DNA of 45,193 bases. It comes from Flavobacteriales bacterium. Its GTDB lineage: Bacteria; Bacteroidota; Bacteroidia; Flavobacteriales_F; PHOS-HE28. Location: NCBI GenBank assembly GCA_017987895.1, contig JAGNSU010000017.1, positions 1 through 45,193 of the forward strand. The letters run 5' to 3'. Position 1 is the first letter of the stretch, and every line of letters starts with the position of its first letter. The position numbers and the translations under genes are program-made. The notes beneath the pieces are model-generated. The model saw nothing but the letters and a program-made list of their open reading frames with translations, did not search any database and was not told the DNA's origin. This document shows positions 1 to 10,000 of this stretch, piece by piece.

Positions 1-47
1 ATGGTAACCACGTCATCGCGCAGGTAGAACGAGCGGGGCAGCAACAT
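1..47 (-). CDS. DNA-3-methyladenine glycosylase, N-terminal end only (partial)
   Basis: Reading the minus strand from the ATG at 47 gives 15 complete codons, MLLPRSFYLRDDVVT, before the window ends. The LPRSFY-R-D pattern is how AAG/MPG-type 3-methyladenine DNA glycosylases usually begin; these enzymes excise alkylated purines in base-excision repair. Only this stub is visible, so no catalytic residue can be checked. It starts 11 bases after the recQ stop on the same strand, so the two genes probably form a DNA-repair transcription unit. The call rests on a short N-terminus and is moderately secure. Confidence 0.6.
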   Translation of the reverse strand, partial: MLLPRSFYLRDDVVT

Positions 48-58
48 GATCGGTCCGG

Positions 59-1846
59 CTACGATGGTATGCGATGGTCGGCTTCCCATCGGAGCAGTTC
101 GATGTCCGATGGGTCGATCCCCGGATCATTGCTACGCTCCGAACGCTCGCGACGGGTGCAGCGATCGCATCTGCCGCAAGTCTTCGTAACGGCCTCACCG
201 AAGTAACGGAGCAGATGGCCTTCGCGGCAGGCGTTGGTCGGAGCGCAATAGGCGATCATGGCGTTCGCGCGATCGATTGCGCGCTTCTCCCGGTCGGCGA
301 GCGATCGGGGGTCCAGCGTGAGACGCTGGGCGTCCCGTCGTGGCACAAGCAGGGTGACCAAAGGCGCATCATTGCGGGCATGGTAGGTTAACACATCCAT
401 CCGTCGAAGGTCCATAAGGGTCTTGCGCACCTGGTCCACGCTCCATTGGAGCAACTGGGAAATACGTTCCTCATCGATCGAAGCGGGTGAATCGAACAAA
501 CCGCCGTGGAGGCGGAGCAATGTTTCGAGCAAGGGTCCATGCTTGGCATCGTTCACGCGTAATGCATGTACGGTGCGCGCGTCGCAAATAAGATGGACGC
601 GCGAAGGGGTGTGGATCCCCTCCGACAACGCGATGGTTCCATCCAGCTCCAAGGCTTTCAATGCGTTCATCACAATGGTCGGTGCGAGTGCCGCTCGTCG
701 GGCCAGGTCGCGTAGGTCCAACGCGTAGGCCTCGAACTCGCCTGACCCGAGGGCGATGCGGTGCGCATCGGCGAACGCCTGGTAGGTCTTGCGCACCTGC
801 TCGATGGTAGGGAAGCCGCCACGGACGCGTTCCAACATACGTTCCGGGTCGCCGTCATCGAGTAAGAGGAACGCATGCGCCGGACGTCCATCACGTCCGG
901 CACGCCCGGCCTCCTGGTAGTAGCTCTCCAGATCGGGCGGAGGCGCCATGTGGATCACGCAGCGCACATCGGGTTTGTCGATACCCATACCGAACGCATT
1001 GGTAGCCACCACATAGCGGAGCTTACCGGACAACCATTCGTTCTGGACCCGTTCGCGTTCCGCGTGGGGCAGGCCTGCGTGGTAGGCGGCTGCCGTGATC
1101 CCTTGGTACACCATGGTACGCGCAAGGTCCAAGGTGCCTCGGCGATCGCGCACATACACGATCCCGCTGCCGGGCAAGGCGTCGAGGATCCGGAACAACC
1201 GCCCCAGTTTGTCCTCCCCGGTAGAGACCCAGAAGGTCAGTTCCGGGCGCTGGAACGCTGCTCGGAACAAGTTGCTCTTCCGGAACCCAAGGCGGGCCTG
1301 AATGTCCTGCACCACATCCGTGGTCGCGGTCGCCGTAAGGGCGATGATGGGTACTTCAGGGAATACTTCACGCAGTTCCGGGATCCGCATGTACGATGGG
1401 CGGAAGTCATAGCCCCATTGCGAAACGCAATGGGCCTCATCCACTGCGATGAGTGTAACGGGCATACGCGGCAGGCGCGCACGGAAGAGATCGGACGCTA
1501 TACGTTCAGGTGCGACGTACAATAGGGATACATGGCCCAGCGCCGCTTCCTCCAACGTCGACTCCACTTCGTAGCGGGCCATACCGGACATGACCGCCTT
1601 GGCCGCGATGCCTCGCGCGCGCGCGTTCAATACCTGATCCCGCATCAGCGCGATGAGCGGGGAAACGACGATGCACAGTCCGCCACGCGCGAGCGCCGGC
1701 ACCTGGTAACACACGCTTTTGCCACCGCCGGTAGGCAGCAGGGCCAGCGTATCCTTACCGGCCAGTACGGCCCGGATCACCGCTTCCTGCATGGGGCGGA
1801 AGGAGGTGTATCCCCAGTGCTTCTTCAGCACCTCGTGGATATCCAT
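59..1846 (-). CDS. recQ: ATP-dependent DNA helicase RecQ
   Basis: A 3'-5' superfamily 2 DNA helicase used in recombinational repair and replication restart. From the chosen start (MDIHEVLKK) the protein has 595 residues: Walker A TGGGKS at about 39-44, the DEAH box in VDEAHCVSQWGYDFRP, motif III ALTATAT, ATNAFGMGIDKPDVR, and the QEAGRAGRDG arginine-finger motif. A winged-helix-like stretch follows (SIDEERISQLLQWSVDQV). The zinc cysteines (C-x(16)-C-x2-C-x2-C type, ending CGRCDRC) lie near the C-terminus instead of directly behind the helicase core as in E. coli. No HRDC domain follows, an arrangement common in short Bacteroidota RecQ proteins. The reading frame stays open 38 codons further upstream, but that part overlaps the ilvE promoter region and has no RecQ character. 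Confidence 0.93.
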   Translation of the reverse strand: MDIHEVLKKHWGYTSFRPMQEAVIRAVLAGKDTLALLPTGGGKSVCYQVPALARGGLCIVVSPLIALMRDQVLNARARGIAAKAVMSGMARYEVESTLEEAALGHVSLLYVAPERIASDLFRARLPRMPVTLIAVDEAHCVSQWGYDFRPSYMRIPELREVFPEVPIIALTATATTDVVQDIQARLGFRKSNLFRAAFQRPELTFWVSTGEDKLGRLFRILDALPGSGIVYVRDRRGTLDLARTMVYQGITAAAYHAGLPHAERERVQNEWLSGKLRYVVATNAFGMGIDKPDVRCVIHMAPPPDLESYYQEAGRAGRDGRPAHAFLLLDDGDPERMLERVRGGFPTIEQVRKTYQAFADAHRIALGSGEFEAYALDLRDLARRAALAPTIVMNALKALELDGTIALSEGIHTPSRVHLICDARTVHALRVNDAKHGPLLETLLRLHGGLFDSPASIDEERISQLLQWSVDQVRKTLMDLRRMDVLTYHARNDAPLVTLLVPRRDAQRLTLDPRSLADREKRAIDRANAMIAYCAPTNACREGHLLRYFGEAVTKTCGRCDRCTRRERSERSNDPGIDPSDIELLRWEADHRIPS

Positions 1847-1894
1847 TGCTTCAGCACTGCGCGGAACACGCTGTTCCTGCGAAGGTGCTATGGT

Positions 1895-1902
1895 TACATT
1901 TG
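1895..1902 (+). promoter_or_regulatory. candidate -7 element for ilvE
   Basis: TACATTTG matches the Bacteroidota housekeeping -7 consensus TAnnTTTG exactly. Transcription would begin near 1906, leaving a leader of about 17 bases before the ATG at 1923. No convincing -33 TTTG is visible. It lies in the 76-base gap between the divergent recQ and ilvE starts. On the other strand, TATCTTTTG at 1936-1944 could serve recQ but has one extra base relative to the consensus. Confidence 0.45.
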
Positions 1903-1922
1903 GACGCAAAGGCTTCCCCTCC

Positions 1923-2993
1923 ATGATCACTACCGGGCAAAAGATAGCCATGCATCGCACCGAGCGGTCGCGGCTGGGCGATACCGATCTGGCGAACGTG
2001 AAGTTCGGACGCGTGTTCAGCGACCATATGTTCGTGATGGACTATGACGGGAACCAGTGGACGGAAGCGCGCATAACACCGTTCGCCGATCTTACGATGA
2101 GCCCGGCGACACTTGTGCTGCACTATAGTCAGACCATTTTTGAGGGGCTCAAGGCCTATCGTTCCGCTTCGGGTGGGATCAACCTGTTCCGCCCGCAGGA
2201 GAATATCGCACGGATGAACCGCAGCGCGCACCGCATGTGCATGCCGGGCGTTCCGGAGGACCTGTTCCTCGAGGCATTGATCGAACTCGTACGCACTGAC
2301 GGCGGGTGGCTACCCACGGACGAAGAGGGAGCGCTCTACATCCGCCCCTTCATGTTCGCTAGCGATGAGTACATCGGTGTGAAGCCGAGTGAAGGCTATC
2401 GGTTCATCATATTCACCTGTCCGGTTCGGCAGTACTATGCGGAGCCTGTGCGCGTGAAGATCGAGACACAGTACAGCCGTGCCTTTCCTGGGGGGACCGG
2501 AGAAACGAAGTGCGGCGGTAATTACGCCGGTGGGCTCTATCCCGCGAAGCTCGGACAGGACAAGGGCTATCACCAACTCGTGTGGACCGATGGGTTGGAA
2601 CACCGGTACATTGAAGAGAGCGGCACGATGAACGTGTTCTTCAATATAGACGGCACCTTGGTAACCCCTTCGTTGGACGGCACCATTCTTCGGGGTGTTA
2701 CGCGCGACAGCATTATCCGCATCGCGAAGGATGAAGGGGTGCCCGTAGAAGAGCGCCGCGTTCCGGTGGACGAGGTGTTGGCGGCCGCGCGCAAGGGCAC
2801 CTTGCGTTCGGCGTTCGGCGCAGGCACGGCCGCGACCATCGCTCACATCAGCACCATGGCCTTCGGCGAGGAGAAGTTCGAACTTCCCGCCATTGGGGAA
2901 CGTGCCGTGGCCAATCGCATCGGCGAGGTGCTCGATGGGATCCGCCGCGGCCGCATCGCGGATCCCTACGGTTGGATGGTGCCGGTGGTCTGA
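1923..2993 (+). CDS. ilvE: branched-chain-amino-acid aminotransferase
   Basis: PLP-dependent fold-type IV transaminase that interconverts leucine, isoleucine and valine with their 2-oxo acids, using glutamate/2-oxoglutarate. The 356-residue length and the motifs FGRVFSDHMFV, HYSQTIFEGLKAYR, the PLP-lysine segment GGTGETKCGGNYAGGL and EESGTMNVFF fit the eukaryote-like BCAT class that Bacteroidota carry. The start at 1923 sits just behind a -7 candidate; an ATG at 1950 (MHRTERS) is equally possible, since family similarity begins there. The frame is open further upstream into recQ, but that would put the start before the promoter. The gene ends convergent to the SixA-type gene. Confidence 0.93.
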   Translation: MITTGQKIAMHRTERSRLGDTDLANVKFGRVFSDHMFVMDYDGNQWTEARITPFADLTMSPATLVLHYSQTIFEGLKAYRSASGGINLFRPQENIARMNRSAHRMCMPGVPEDLFLEALIELVRTDGGWLPTDEEGALYIRPFMFASDEYIGVKPSEGYRFIIFTCPVRQYYAEPVRVKIETQYSRAFPGGTGETKCGGNYAGGLYPAKLGQDKGYHQLVWTDGLEHRYIEESGTMNVFFNIDGTLVTPSLDGTILRGVTRDSIIRIAKDEGVPVEERRVPVDEVLAAARKGTLRSAFGAGTAATIAHISTMAFGEEKFELPAIGERAVANRIGEVLDGIRRGRIADPYGWMVPVV

Positions 2994-3039
2994 TCGCAGG
3001 CCGGCGTTCAGTGATCAGGTCGACGCAAGGGAAGATCCA

Positions 3040-3540
3040 CTACCCGGAAGGGTGCCGTTTGGGATCATCGTGCCAGCGTACGATGCCTGAGCCCATGGAG
3101 ACGTGCGCCCATTGGTCCACGAACAGGTCGATACGCACGGTGTGGCAGGTGATCAATTCACCCGGGGCGTTCTCGCAGAGGTCAGCGCAGAACGTGCTGA
3201 GGCCTGGGTTGTGTCCGAAGAGCATGACGCGGTCCGCGGTATCGGGAAAGCCATTGACCAGACCGAGTAGGGTCGCCGCGTGGGCGAGGTAGGCGAGCGG
3301 CTCGGTGCGCACGGTGTCCAGTGGAACAGCCAGTGCCTGCGCGAAGAACGACGCGGTGGCCCAGGCGCGCGTGGCGGTGCTGCTGATCAAGATGTCGAGC
3401 GGTTCGCCGCGCTCCGCGAATTTGCGGGCCATGAGCGGCGCATCACGAAGTCCGCGCGCATTGAGGGGCCGATCATGATCGCTCAACAGCGCCTCGTCCC
3501 AACTGCTCTTGGCGTGGCGGGTCAAGTACAGGATCTTCAT
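3040..3540 (-). CDS. SixA-type phosphohistidine phosphatase (histidine phosphatase superfamily)
   Basis: A 166-residue branch 2-like histidine phosphatase. The catalytic RHA (Arg8-His9 in LTRHAKSSW), the PLNARG motif and the second histidine in GHNPG (His110) are all present. E. coli SixA removes phosphate from histidine phosphotransfer domains; the substrate in Bacteroidota is unknown, so only the chemistry is secure. The protein is cytosolic, with no signal peptide. It lies 60 bases downstream of an unknown gene on the same strand and may share its transcript. Confidence 0.85.
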   Translation of the reverse strand: MKILYLTRHAKSSWDEALLSDHDRPLNARGLRDAPLMARKFAERGEPLDILISSTATRAWATASFFAQALAVPLDTVRTEPLAYLAHAATLLGLVNGFPDTADRVMLFGHNPGLSTFCADLCENAPGELITCHTVRIDLFVDQWAHVSMGSGIVRWHDDPKRHPSG

Positions 3541-3600
3541 GGCACCATCGGGAATGCGGAGCGGAGAGAGGCGCGCGATGGATCTCCGTCCCGGAAATAT

Positions 3601-4044
3601 TCAGGGCTTTCCCACGTTGCGCAAGCCTTCCAGCAACCCATGAAGCAATATGTTCGGATCGGTGCTGACCCGTAGCTGTACCTGTACCTGTTTGGCATCG
3701 CTGAACTGGTCATTGCGCCGAAAGGCCTTGGAGAAGGTGAGATAGAGCGAGCGCGGATAGTCGCCGGTGAAGGACATGTGCAAGGGTTCGCCTCCGGCCA
3801 TGCGCAATTCATAGCGCGGGTAGTGGTTCGCCTCGTCCTTCCAGCCCAGGTCCTGTTGTAGTATGTGCCCTTCTTCGCGCAGGTCCTCCGCCCATTGGTC
3901 CATCACGTAGTGGAGCACATCGTCCACGAACACTTCGGGATCGGTGGGGAGTTGGTGTTGACGGTGATCGAGCGGGGCCAGAAGTCGGCCGCGGGTGCGG
4001 CGCAGTGCGGTGGTCAGGTCGTCCAGTTGTGAAGCGATGGTCAT
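3601..4044 (-). CDS. conserved-looking protein of unknown function
   Basis: 147 residues, cytosolic, no signal peptide or membrane segment. The N-terminal half is helical in character (MTIASQLDDLTTALRR; VDDVLHYVMDQWAEDL). The C-terminal half alternates in a beta-like way (YPRYELRMAGGEPLHMSF; KQVQVQLRVSTDPN). I do not recognise the family. It lies 163 bases downstream of clpB and upstream of the SixA-type gene, all on the minus strand. In the gap to clpB, two CGATCG copies (4123-4128 and 4135-4140) could pair, but no T-run follows on the minus strand, so it is not a convincing terminator. Confidence 0.6.
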   Translation of the reverse strand: MTIASQLDDLTTALRRTRGRLLAPLDHRQHQLPTDPEVFVDDVLHYVMDQWAEDLREEGHILQQDLGWKDEANHYPRYELRMAGGEPLHMSFTGDYPRSLYLTFSKAFRRNDQFSDAKQVQVQLRVSTDPNILLHGLLEGLRNVGKP

Positions 4045-4207
4045 TCCGATACTTGTCTTAAGCCGGGGGCAAGCTAGACGACCTGCACGATCCAGACGCG
4101 AAAGGGACGGAACGTTTTTTCACGATCGAACGAACGATCGCGCGAGGAGTAATTCGGGACTGGACCGAATGGACGGACCCACAGCGGACTTGCGCACGGT
4201 CCCCTCC

Positions 4208-6859
4208 TTACACCCCGGCCTTCGACTTCTTTCCTTTTCCCGCGTGTCCGTTCTTCTCTTGTTCATCGATCGGCTTCCTTAGCACGATCTTCCCATCGAA
4301 GACATCGATCACCTGCGGTCGGCCGGTCTCCAGCGACCCGGCGATGATCTGGCGGCTCAGTTCGTTGAGCAGTTCCTTCTGGATCATGCGCTTGATGGGG
4401 CGCGCGCCGAACTGCGGGTCGAATCCGGTGCTGCTGATATGCGCGATCAGTTCCTCGCTCGGGATCAGGTGGATGTCCTTCTCCTCCAGTTTACGCAGCA
4501 GCATGTGCAACTGCAGCTTCACGATCTCGCGCACGTCGGCGTGGCTCAGCGGTCGGAACATGATGGTCTCGTCGATCCGGTTGAGGAACTCGGGACGGAC
4601 CGTTTTGCGCAGCAGATCCATCACCTCGCGCTGGGTCTTCTCCACCACGGCGTCCACATCCTTCTCCTTCAGGTTCTCGAAGTTCTCCTGGATGATGTGC
4701 GAGCCGATGTTGCTCGTCATGATGATGATGGTGTTCTTGAAGTTCACCACGCGACCCTTGTTGTCGGTGAGGCGGCCATCGTCCAGCACTTGCAGGAGGA
4801 TGTTCCACACGTCGGGGTGGGCCTTCTCGATCTCGTCGAGCAATACCACGCTATAGGGTTTGCGGCGCACCGCTTCGGTGAGTTGTCCACCTTCGTCATA
4901 GCCCACATAGCCAGGAGGCGCACCCACGAGACGGGATACGCTGTGGCGCTCCTGGTACTCGCTCATATCGATGCGGGTCATGGCGCTCTCATCATTGAAG
5001 AGGATCTCGCTCAGCGCCTTCGCCAGTTCGGTCTTACCGACACCGGTGGTCCCCAGGAATATGAACGAGCCTATGGGACGCTTCTCGTCACCCATGCCGG
5101 CACGACTGCGTCGCACGGCGTCGGCCACGGCGTGAACGGCCTCGTCCTGGCCGATCACACGCCGGTGCAGTTCGTCCTCCAGCTGGAGCAACTTGGTGCG
5201 TTCCGCTTCGAGCATGCGGGTGACGGGGACCCCGGTCCAGCGGCTCACCACGGCGGCGATCTCTTCCACGTCCACTTCTTCCTTGATCATTTTGCTGTCG
5301 GCCTGCATCAGGGTGAGATCGCTCTTGGCGGCCGCGAGTTCCTTCTCGGTCTCTTGAACGCGGCCGTAACGGATCTCGGCCACTTTGCCGAAATCGCCTT
5401 CACGCTCGGCCTGTGAAGCCTCGTGCTTGAGTTCCTCGATCTTGTCCTTGGCGCTGTTGATGCGTTCCACTAGCTGGCGTTCGCTCTCCCAGCGGGCTTT
5501 CAATCCATCCCTTTTTCCACCCAGTTCGGCGAGTTCCTTGTTGATCTGTGCCAGCTTCACCTCATCGTGCTCGCGTTTGATGGCCTCGCGCTCGATCTCC
5601 AACTGCATCACGCGGCGGTCGATCTCGTCCAGTTCCTCGGGCTTCGAGTTGATCTCCATGCGCAGTTTGCTGGCTGCCTCGTCGATGAGGTCGATGGCCT
5701 TGTCCGGTAGGAAACGATCGGCGATGTAGCGCGTGCTCAGCTCCACAGCGGCAATGATCGCAGCGTCCTTGATCAGCACCTTGTGGTGGCTCTCGTACTT
5801 CTCCTTCAAGCCACGCAGGATGGAAATGGCGTCCTCGCGGTTGGGCTCGTCCACCATCACCTTTTGGAAGCGGCGCTCCAAGGCTTTGTCCTTTTCGAAA
5901 TACTTCTGGTACTCGTTCAGCGTGGTGGCACCGATCGCGCGCAGTTCGCCACGGGCCAAAGCGGGCTTCAATATGTTGGCGGCGTCCATGGCCCCTTCGC
6001 CACCACCCGCACCGACCAGGGTATGGATCTCGTCGATGAAGAGGATGATGTTCCCTTCCGCACTGATCACCTCCTTCACTACGGCCTTGAGGCGCTCCTC
6101 GAACTCGCCCTTGTACTTGGCACCGGCGATCAGCGCACCCATATCGAGGCTGTAGACCTGCTTGCTTGCGAGGTCCTCTGGGATGTCACCGCTCACGATG
6201 CGTTGCGCGATGCCTTCGGCGATGGCCGTTTTGCCAACACCCGGCTCACCGATCAGGATCGGATTGTTCTTCGTGCGACGGCTGAGGATCTGCAGCACGC
6301 GGCGGATCTCTTCGTCCCGTCCGATCACGGGATCCAACTTGTTGTCCTTGGCGAGCTGGTTGAGGTTCTTCGCGTACTTGTTCAGCGCGTTGTAGGTCTC
6401 CTCCTGGCTCTGGCTGGTCACGTTGGCGCCTTTGCGCAGGTCTTTGATGGCGGCGACCAGGTCTTTCTTGTTGACGCCGTTGTCCTTGAGCAATTGGGAC
6501 ACCGTGTCACCGCTATCGAGGATGCCGATGAGCATGTGTTCCACGCTGGCGTACTCATCACCGAACTCCTTCAAGGCCGCCTGGGCTTTGGTGAGCGCGT
6601 CGTTGGCATGTCGGGAGAGGGAGATCTGCCCACCGCTCACTTTCGGATAGCTGCCGACGATCCGATCCAAAGCGCCTGTGATCGCGGGCAGGTTCACGTT
6701 CAATTTTTTCAGCAGGAATGGCGTCACGTCGGCGTCGACCTCCAGGATGCCCTTCAGTAAGTGGCCGTTCTCCAGCATTTGTTGGCCGAAACCACTGGCG
6801 ATGGTCTGTGCCTGTTGGATCGCCTGCTGTGAGCGGATAGTGAATTTGTTCAAGTCCAT
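4208..6859 (-). CDS. clpB: ATP-dependent disaggregase ClpB (Hsp104 family)
   Basis: Hexameric AAA+ chaperone that, with DnaK, pulls polypeptides out of aggregates. The 883-residue protein has the double Clp-N repeat (1-145), AAA-1 with Walker A GEPGVGKT (204-211) and Walker [10 protein letters not shown] (about 273-281), the long coiled-coil middle domain (about 405-525) typical of ClpB rather than ClpA/ClpC, AAA-2 with Walker A GTTGVGKT (603-610), and the C-terminal D2-small domain. The tail after about residue 860 is lysine-rich ([14 protein letters not shown]). The start [13 protein letters not shown] matches Bacteroidota ClpB. The frame is open 57 codons upstream, but that part looks unlike ClpB. 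No CIRCE element is seen upstream. Confidence 0.97.
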   Translation of the reverse strand: MDLNKFTIRSQQAIQQAQTIASGFGQQMLENGHLLKGILEVDADVTPFLLKKLNVNLPAITGALDRIVGSYPKVSGGQISLSRHANDALTKAQAALKEFGDEYASVEHMLIGILDSGDTVSQLLKDNGVNKKDLVAAIKDLRKGANVTSQSQEETYNALNKYAKNLNQLAKDNKLDPVIGRDEEIRRVLQILSRRTKNNPILIGEPGVGKTAIAEGIAQRIVSGDIPEDLASKQVYSLDMGALIAGAKYKGEFEERLKAVVKEVISAEGNIILFIDEIHTLVGAGGGEGAMDAANILKPALARGELRAIGATTLNEYQKYFEKDKALERRFQKVMVDEPNREDAISILRGLKEKYESHHKVLIKDAAIIAAVELSTRYIADRFLPDKAIDLIDEAASKLRMEINSKPEELDEIDRRVMQLEIEREAIKREHDEVKLAQINKELAELGGKRDGLKARWESERQLVERINSAKDKIEELKHEASQAEREGDFGKVAEIRYGRVQETEKELAAAKSDLTLMQADSKMIKEEVDVEEIAAVVSRWTGVPVTRMLEAERTKLLQLEDELHRRVIGQDEAVHAVADAVRRSRAGMGDEKRPIGSFIFLGTTGVGKTELAKALSEILFNDESAMTRIDMSEYQERHSVSRLVGAPPGYVGYDEGGQLTEAVRRKPYSVVLLDEIEKAHPDVWNILLQVLDDGRLTDNKGRVVNFKNTIIIMTSNIGSHIIQENFENLKEKDVDAVVEKTQREVMDLLRKTVRPEFLNRIDETIMFRPLSHADVREIVKLQLHMLLRKLEEKDIHLIPSEELIAHISSTGFDPQFGARPIKRMIQKELLNELSRQIIAGSLETGRPQVIDVFDGKIVLRKPIDEQEKNGHAGKGKKSKAGV

Positions 6860-7043
6860 GGTATAGGTGGCATCGATCATCGGCGATCGGTGGTGTCCGT
6901 AACGCTCAAAGCAGGGTCCGGGGTAGAGTTCCTGCTGGAATGGCATACCAGGGTCTTGGATCATGCCGTATCGGCACCTAAGGGGAGCGGCCGCACGAAA
7001 GAGTGACAGGAAGCTCCATCGGCAGCCCAAGGCAGGAGCACCC

Positions 7044-7051
7044 TACCTTCG
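7044..7051 (+). promoter_or_regulatory. candidate -7 element, leaderless spacing
   Basis: TACCTTCG is a one-base variant of TAnnTTTG. With a start point four bases after the element, transcription would begin at 7055, exactly the A of the following ATG, predicting a leaderless transcript. No clear -33 box is visible, so this is tentative. Confidence 0.3.
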
Positions 7052-7054
7052 GGC

Positions 7055-10000
7055 ATGGTCGCTCCTCGTTCGTTCAGGTCGCTGGCCCTGGTGGCTGGTT
7101 CGCTGATCGCGAGCGCCGCGCATGCTCAGACCTATTGGTCCCAAGTGGTCCGCTCTACGGGCATTGACCACGTGTCCGATCTGGTTGTGGATGGTACCGG
7201 CGCGACATACATCACCGGTGAGTTCAGCGCCACGGCGCTATATGACGGTCAGTCGTTCTTCGCGGTGGGTGGCACCGACTTCTTCGCGGCGAAGCTGGAC
7301 GCATCTGGTGCTTTGGTCTGGTGGCAGCAAGGCGGGGGAACAGGACTGGATCGTGGGCTGCGTCTGACCCTTGGACCGAACAACACACTGACCGTGGTCG
7401 GCCAGTTCATGGCCACGGCCGATTTCCAAGGCGAGACGCTCACCTCGCAAGGTGGCTCGGTGGATCTCTTCGTGTGCCAGTTGAACGCCGCGGATGGAAC
7501 GCAGCAATGGATCAAGAGCGGGGGAGGTCTCACAGGCTTCGATCGCCCGGCGGATGTTTCCGTGAGCAGCGCCGGACAGATCGTAGTAACGGGCGAGTTC
7601 CGCGACGCGTTCACATTCAATGGGGCTTCGTTGATCAGCACGATCGATCCCTTCACCCAGCTCCCCGGCACCGATGTGTTCATTAGTGCGATGGCGCCCG
7701 ATGGCACGCCGCTCTGGAACAAGCAAGGCGTAGCCCCGCGGGATGACGCGGCCGTGGCGATCACGCACGATGCGAGCGGAGCCATCTATGCCACGGGCCA
7801 GTTCAGTGACACCATCACCTTCGATCTTCCGCACTTCAACACCTGGAACGATGCCATCTTCCTGATGAAGCTGGACGCCGCAGGTGTAGAGCAGTGGTTC
7901 CGGCGCAGCGGCGGTGGGATCTTGAACCAAGGTCGAGATCTGCTGTGGCGTGCACCGGATGATCTCGTCCTGCTCGGCTCGGTGCGTGGCATCATGTCCT
8001 TCGAGGACGGCAACCCCGATCAGGTCAGCAGCTTCGCGCAGGACAGCTACTTCCTGCTCCGTGCGGATGTGCAGGGCACCTTCGAGGCCGCGACCGTGAT
8101 GCCCTCGGACGGCGACGTGGACCCCACATCGTTGGCCACTGTCGCTGACACCTTGATCGTGCTCGGCGATTTCGAATGCCAGTTCACAGGACTTTCGGAT
8201 CTCTACGATGATGGGTTGTTCCTGGCGGTGGGTATACAGGACATTTTCATCAGCAAGCACCGTTACAGCGACCTGGACTTCCTTGAAGCGCAGCAGATCG
8301 GTGGGCGCGGGGAGAAGCGCGCGGGGCGGATCGCCGCGAAGAGCGATGGACATGTTTTCTTTTGCGGATCCTTCGATGAGTTGTTGGTCTTTCCGTCGAA
8401 CGGTGACATGGCGGCGGAAGTGTTCACTCCTACGCTCGCCGTCTCCCCACAACCCGCCGGCTATTGCGGCGATCCCCACTACGGGACCTATGCCGCCAAC
8501 ATTGCGACCGGGTTGCGTGATGGCTTCATCGCAAAGGGCTGGGTATGGGATCGCACGCCGTATGATATATGGGAGCGCACGAGCGGCCCATGCGACAGGA
8601 GCCAGGGGCGGATCTGCATCGGCCAGTCCTTGCTGGATCCCTGGTGGTTGACCGACGAATGCGTGGACTTCCTGCAAGGTTGTGGCCGGGTGACGCTCTC
8701 CTTTGATACGACCATGTCGGTCACCCTGAACCAACCCGGCTTCGATCCGTGGATCGGTCCTGCGACGATCTACCTCTGGTCCAATGGTGCCACCACGGAC
8801 ACCACGACGGTGTTCAATTCAGGGGACTACACTCTGACCACCACGTTCGGGAACGGATGTCTTCAGTTGACGGACACGATCACCGTCAACATCCTACCCA
8901 CACCAGAGATGCCATTGATCTCTGATTCACACTTTGTGAACTTTGAATCCCCACCCCTGACCGGGACGATCATTCTCTGCGAAGGTGATTCGGTCTACAT
9001 AGCGAGCGTCAATGTGCCGGTGGGCCCCAATTCCTATTGGTTCGGTCCGGACAGTGTGCCCATGCCTGGGTCCGGGTTCAGTACCGACACCGCTGGGCAT
9101 TACACCTTCATCAATGGGGATCCGAGCGGATGTTACGCGGGGAACAGCGTAGATGTGGTGATCCTCCCCCCGGTACCGATACCACCGGTAGACCTGCAGA
9201 TGGATATCGACTTTCCGTTGGACACGGACCACGACGATACCATTGTGCTCTGCGGTCTTGGTTTGCTGGAGTTGTGGTGTGCGATGGATTGGACCTTGAA
9301 CGGACAGCCCTGGCAGTGGGTCGACGGGCTGACCGCGAACGTGATCGGCATGGGCCTCTTCCAGGAACAACTATTCGACACGGCTTCCTTCCTCACGGCT
9401 TTCTATCCGACCCAGAATACCGGTTGGCTCGCCATCACGACGGACATATATCTGGTGAACTGGCCTTGTCATGATAGTCTGGAGTTCCATTTCACAGATA
9501 GCATCTACCTCATCTTCGCTGATCCAGGCCCACCAGATGCGGAGCTGCTCGTGCCACCGTACATGTGCCCGGACGATTCGATCTGGTTGATCGTGGATTG
9601 CCCGAGCTGTTATTCCTTCTGGTGGGTAGGTCAGCAGTTCGATCAGCTCTTGGGCGATTCGGCCCAGACGCATGTGCCGGGATACTACGGGGTGGAGGTC
9701 ACGGCCCAGGACACGAATGGTTGTCCTTCGATCACCTACCTGGAGACCTTCATTTACCCGCCACTGCAACCCAACGTGTTCGTTGTCCCCGAGGTCATCT
9801 GCCCGAACGATTCGGTCATGCTCTATACCGATGTCTTTGGCACATATGCTTGGTATGGGCCGAACGGGCAACTACCGGACACGGGCAGCTTCGCTTATGT
9901 GGATGAGCCCGGGTTGTACTACGTGGAGGTCACAATGCCCGAAGGCTGCTTCGTCCAATCAGTAGCGGTCAAGGTGTTGCCCTACCAGACCCCTTACCTC

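Noticed and set aside
59..1846. Misplaced zinc cysteines in RecQ as a novel fusion
   Set aside because: The C-terminal cysteine module behind a winged-helix-like region is a usual arrangement in short Bacteroidota RecQ proteins.
6860..7054. A CIRCE or other heat-shock operator upstream of clpB
   Set aside because: No TTAGCACTC-N9-GAGTGCTAA-like inverted repeat is present.
7238..8734. A 498-codon minus-strand frame inside the propeller gene
   Set aside because: Antisense shadow without recognisable motifs. The plus frame has signal peptide, blades and sorting domain.
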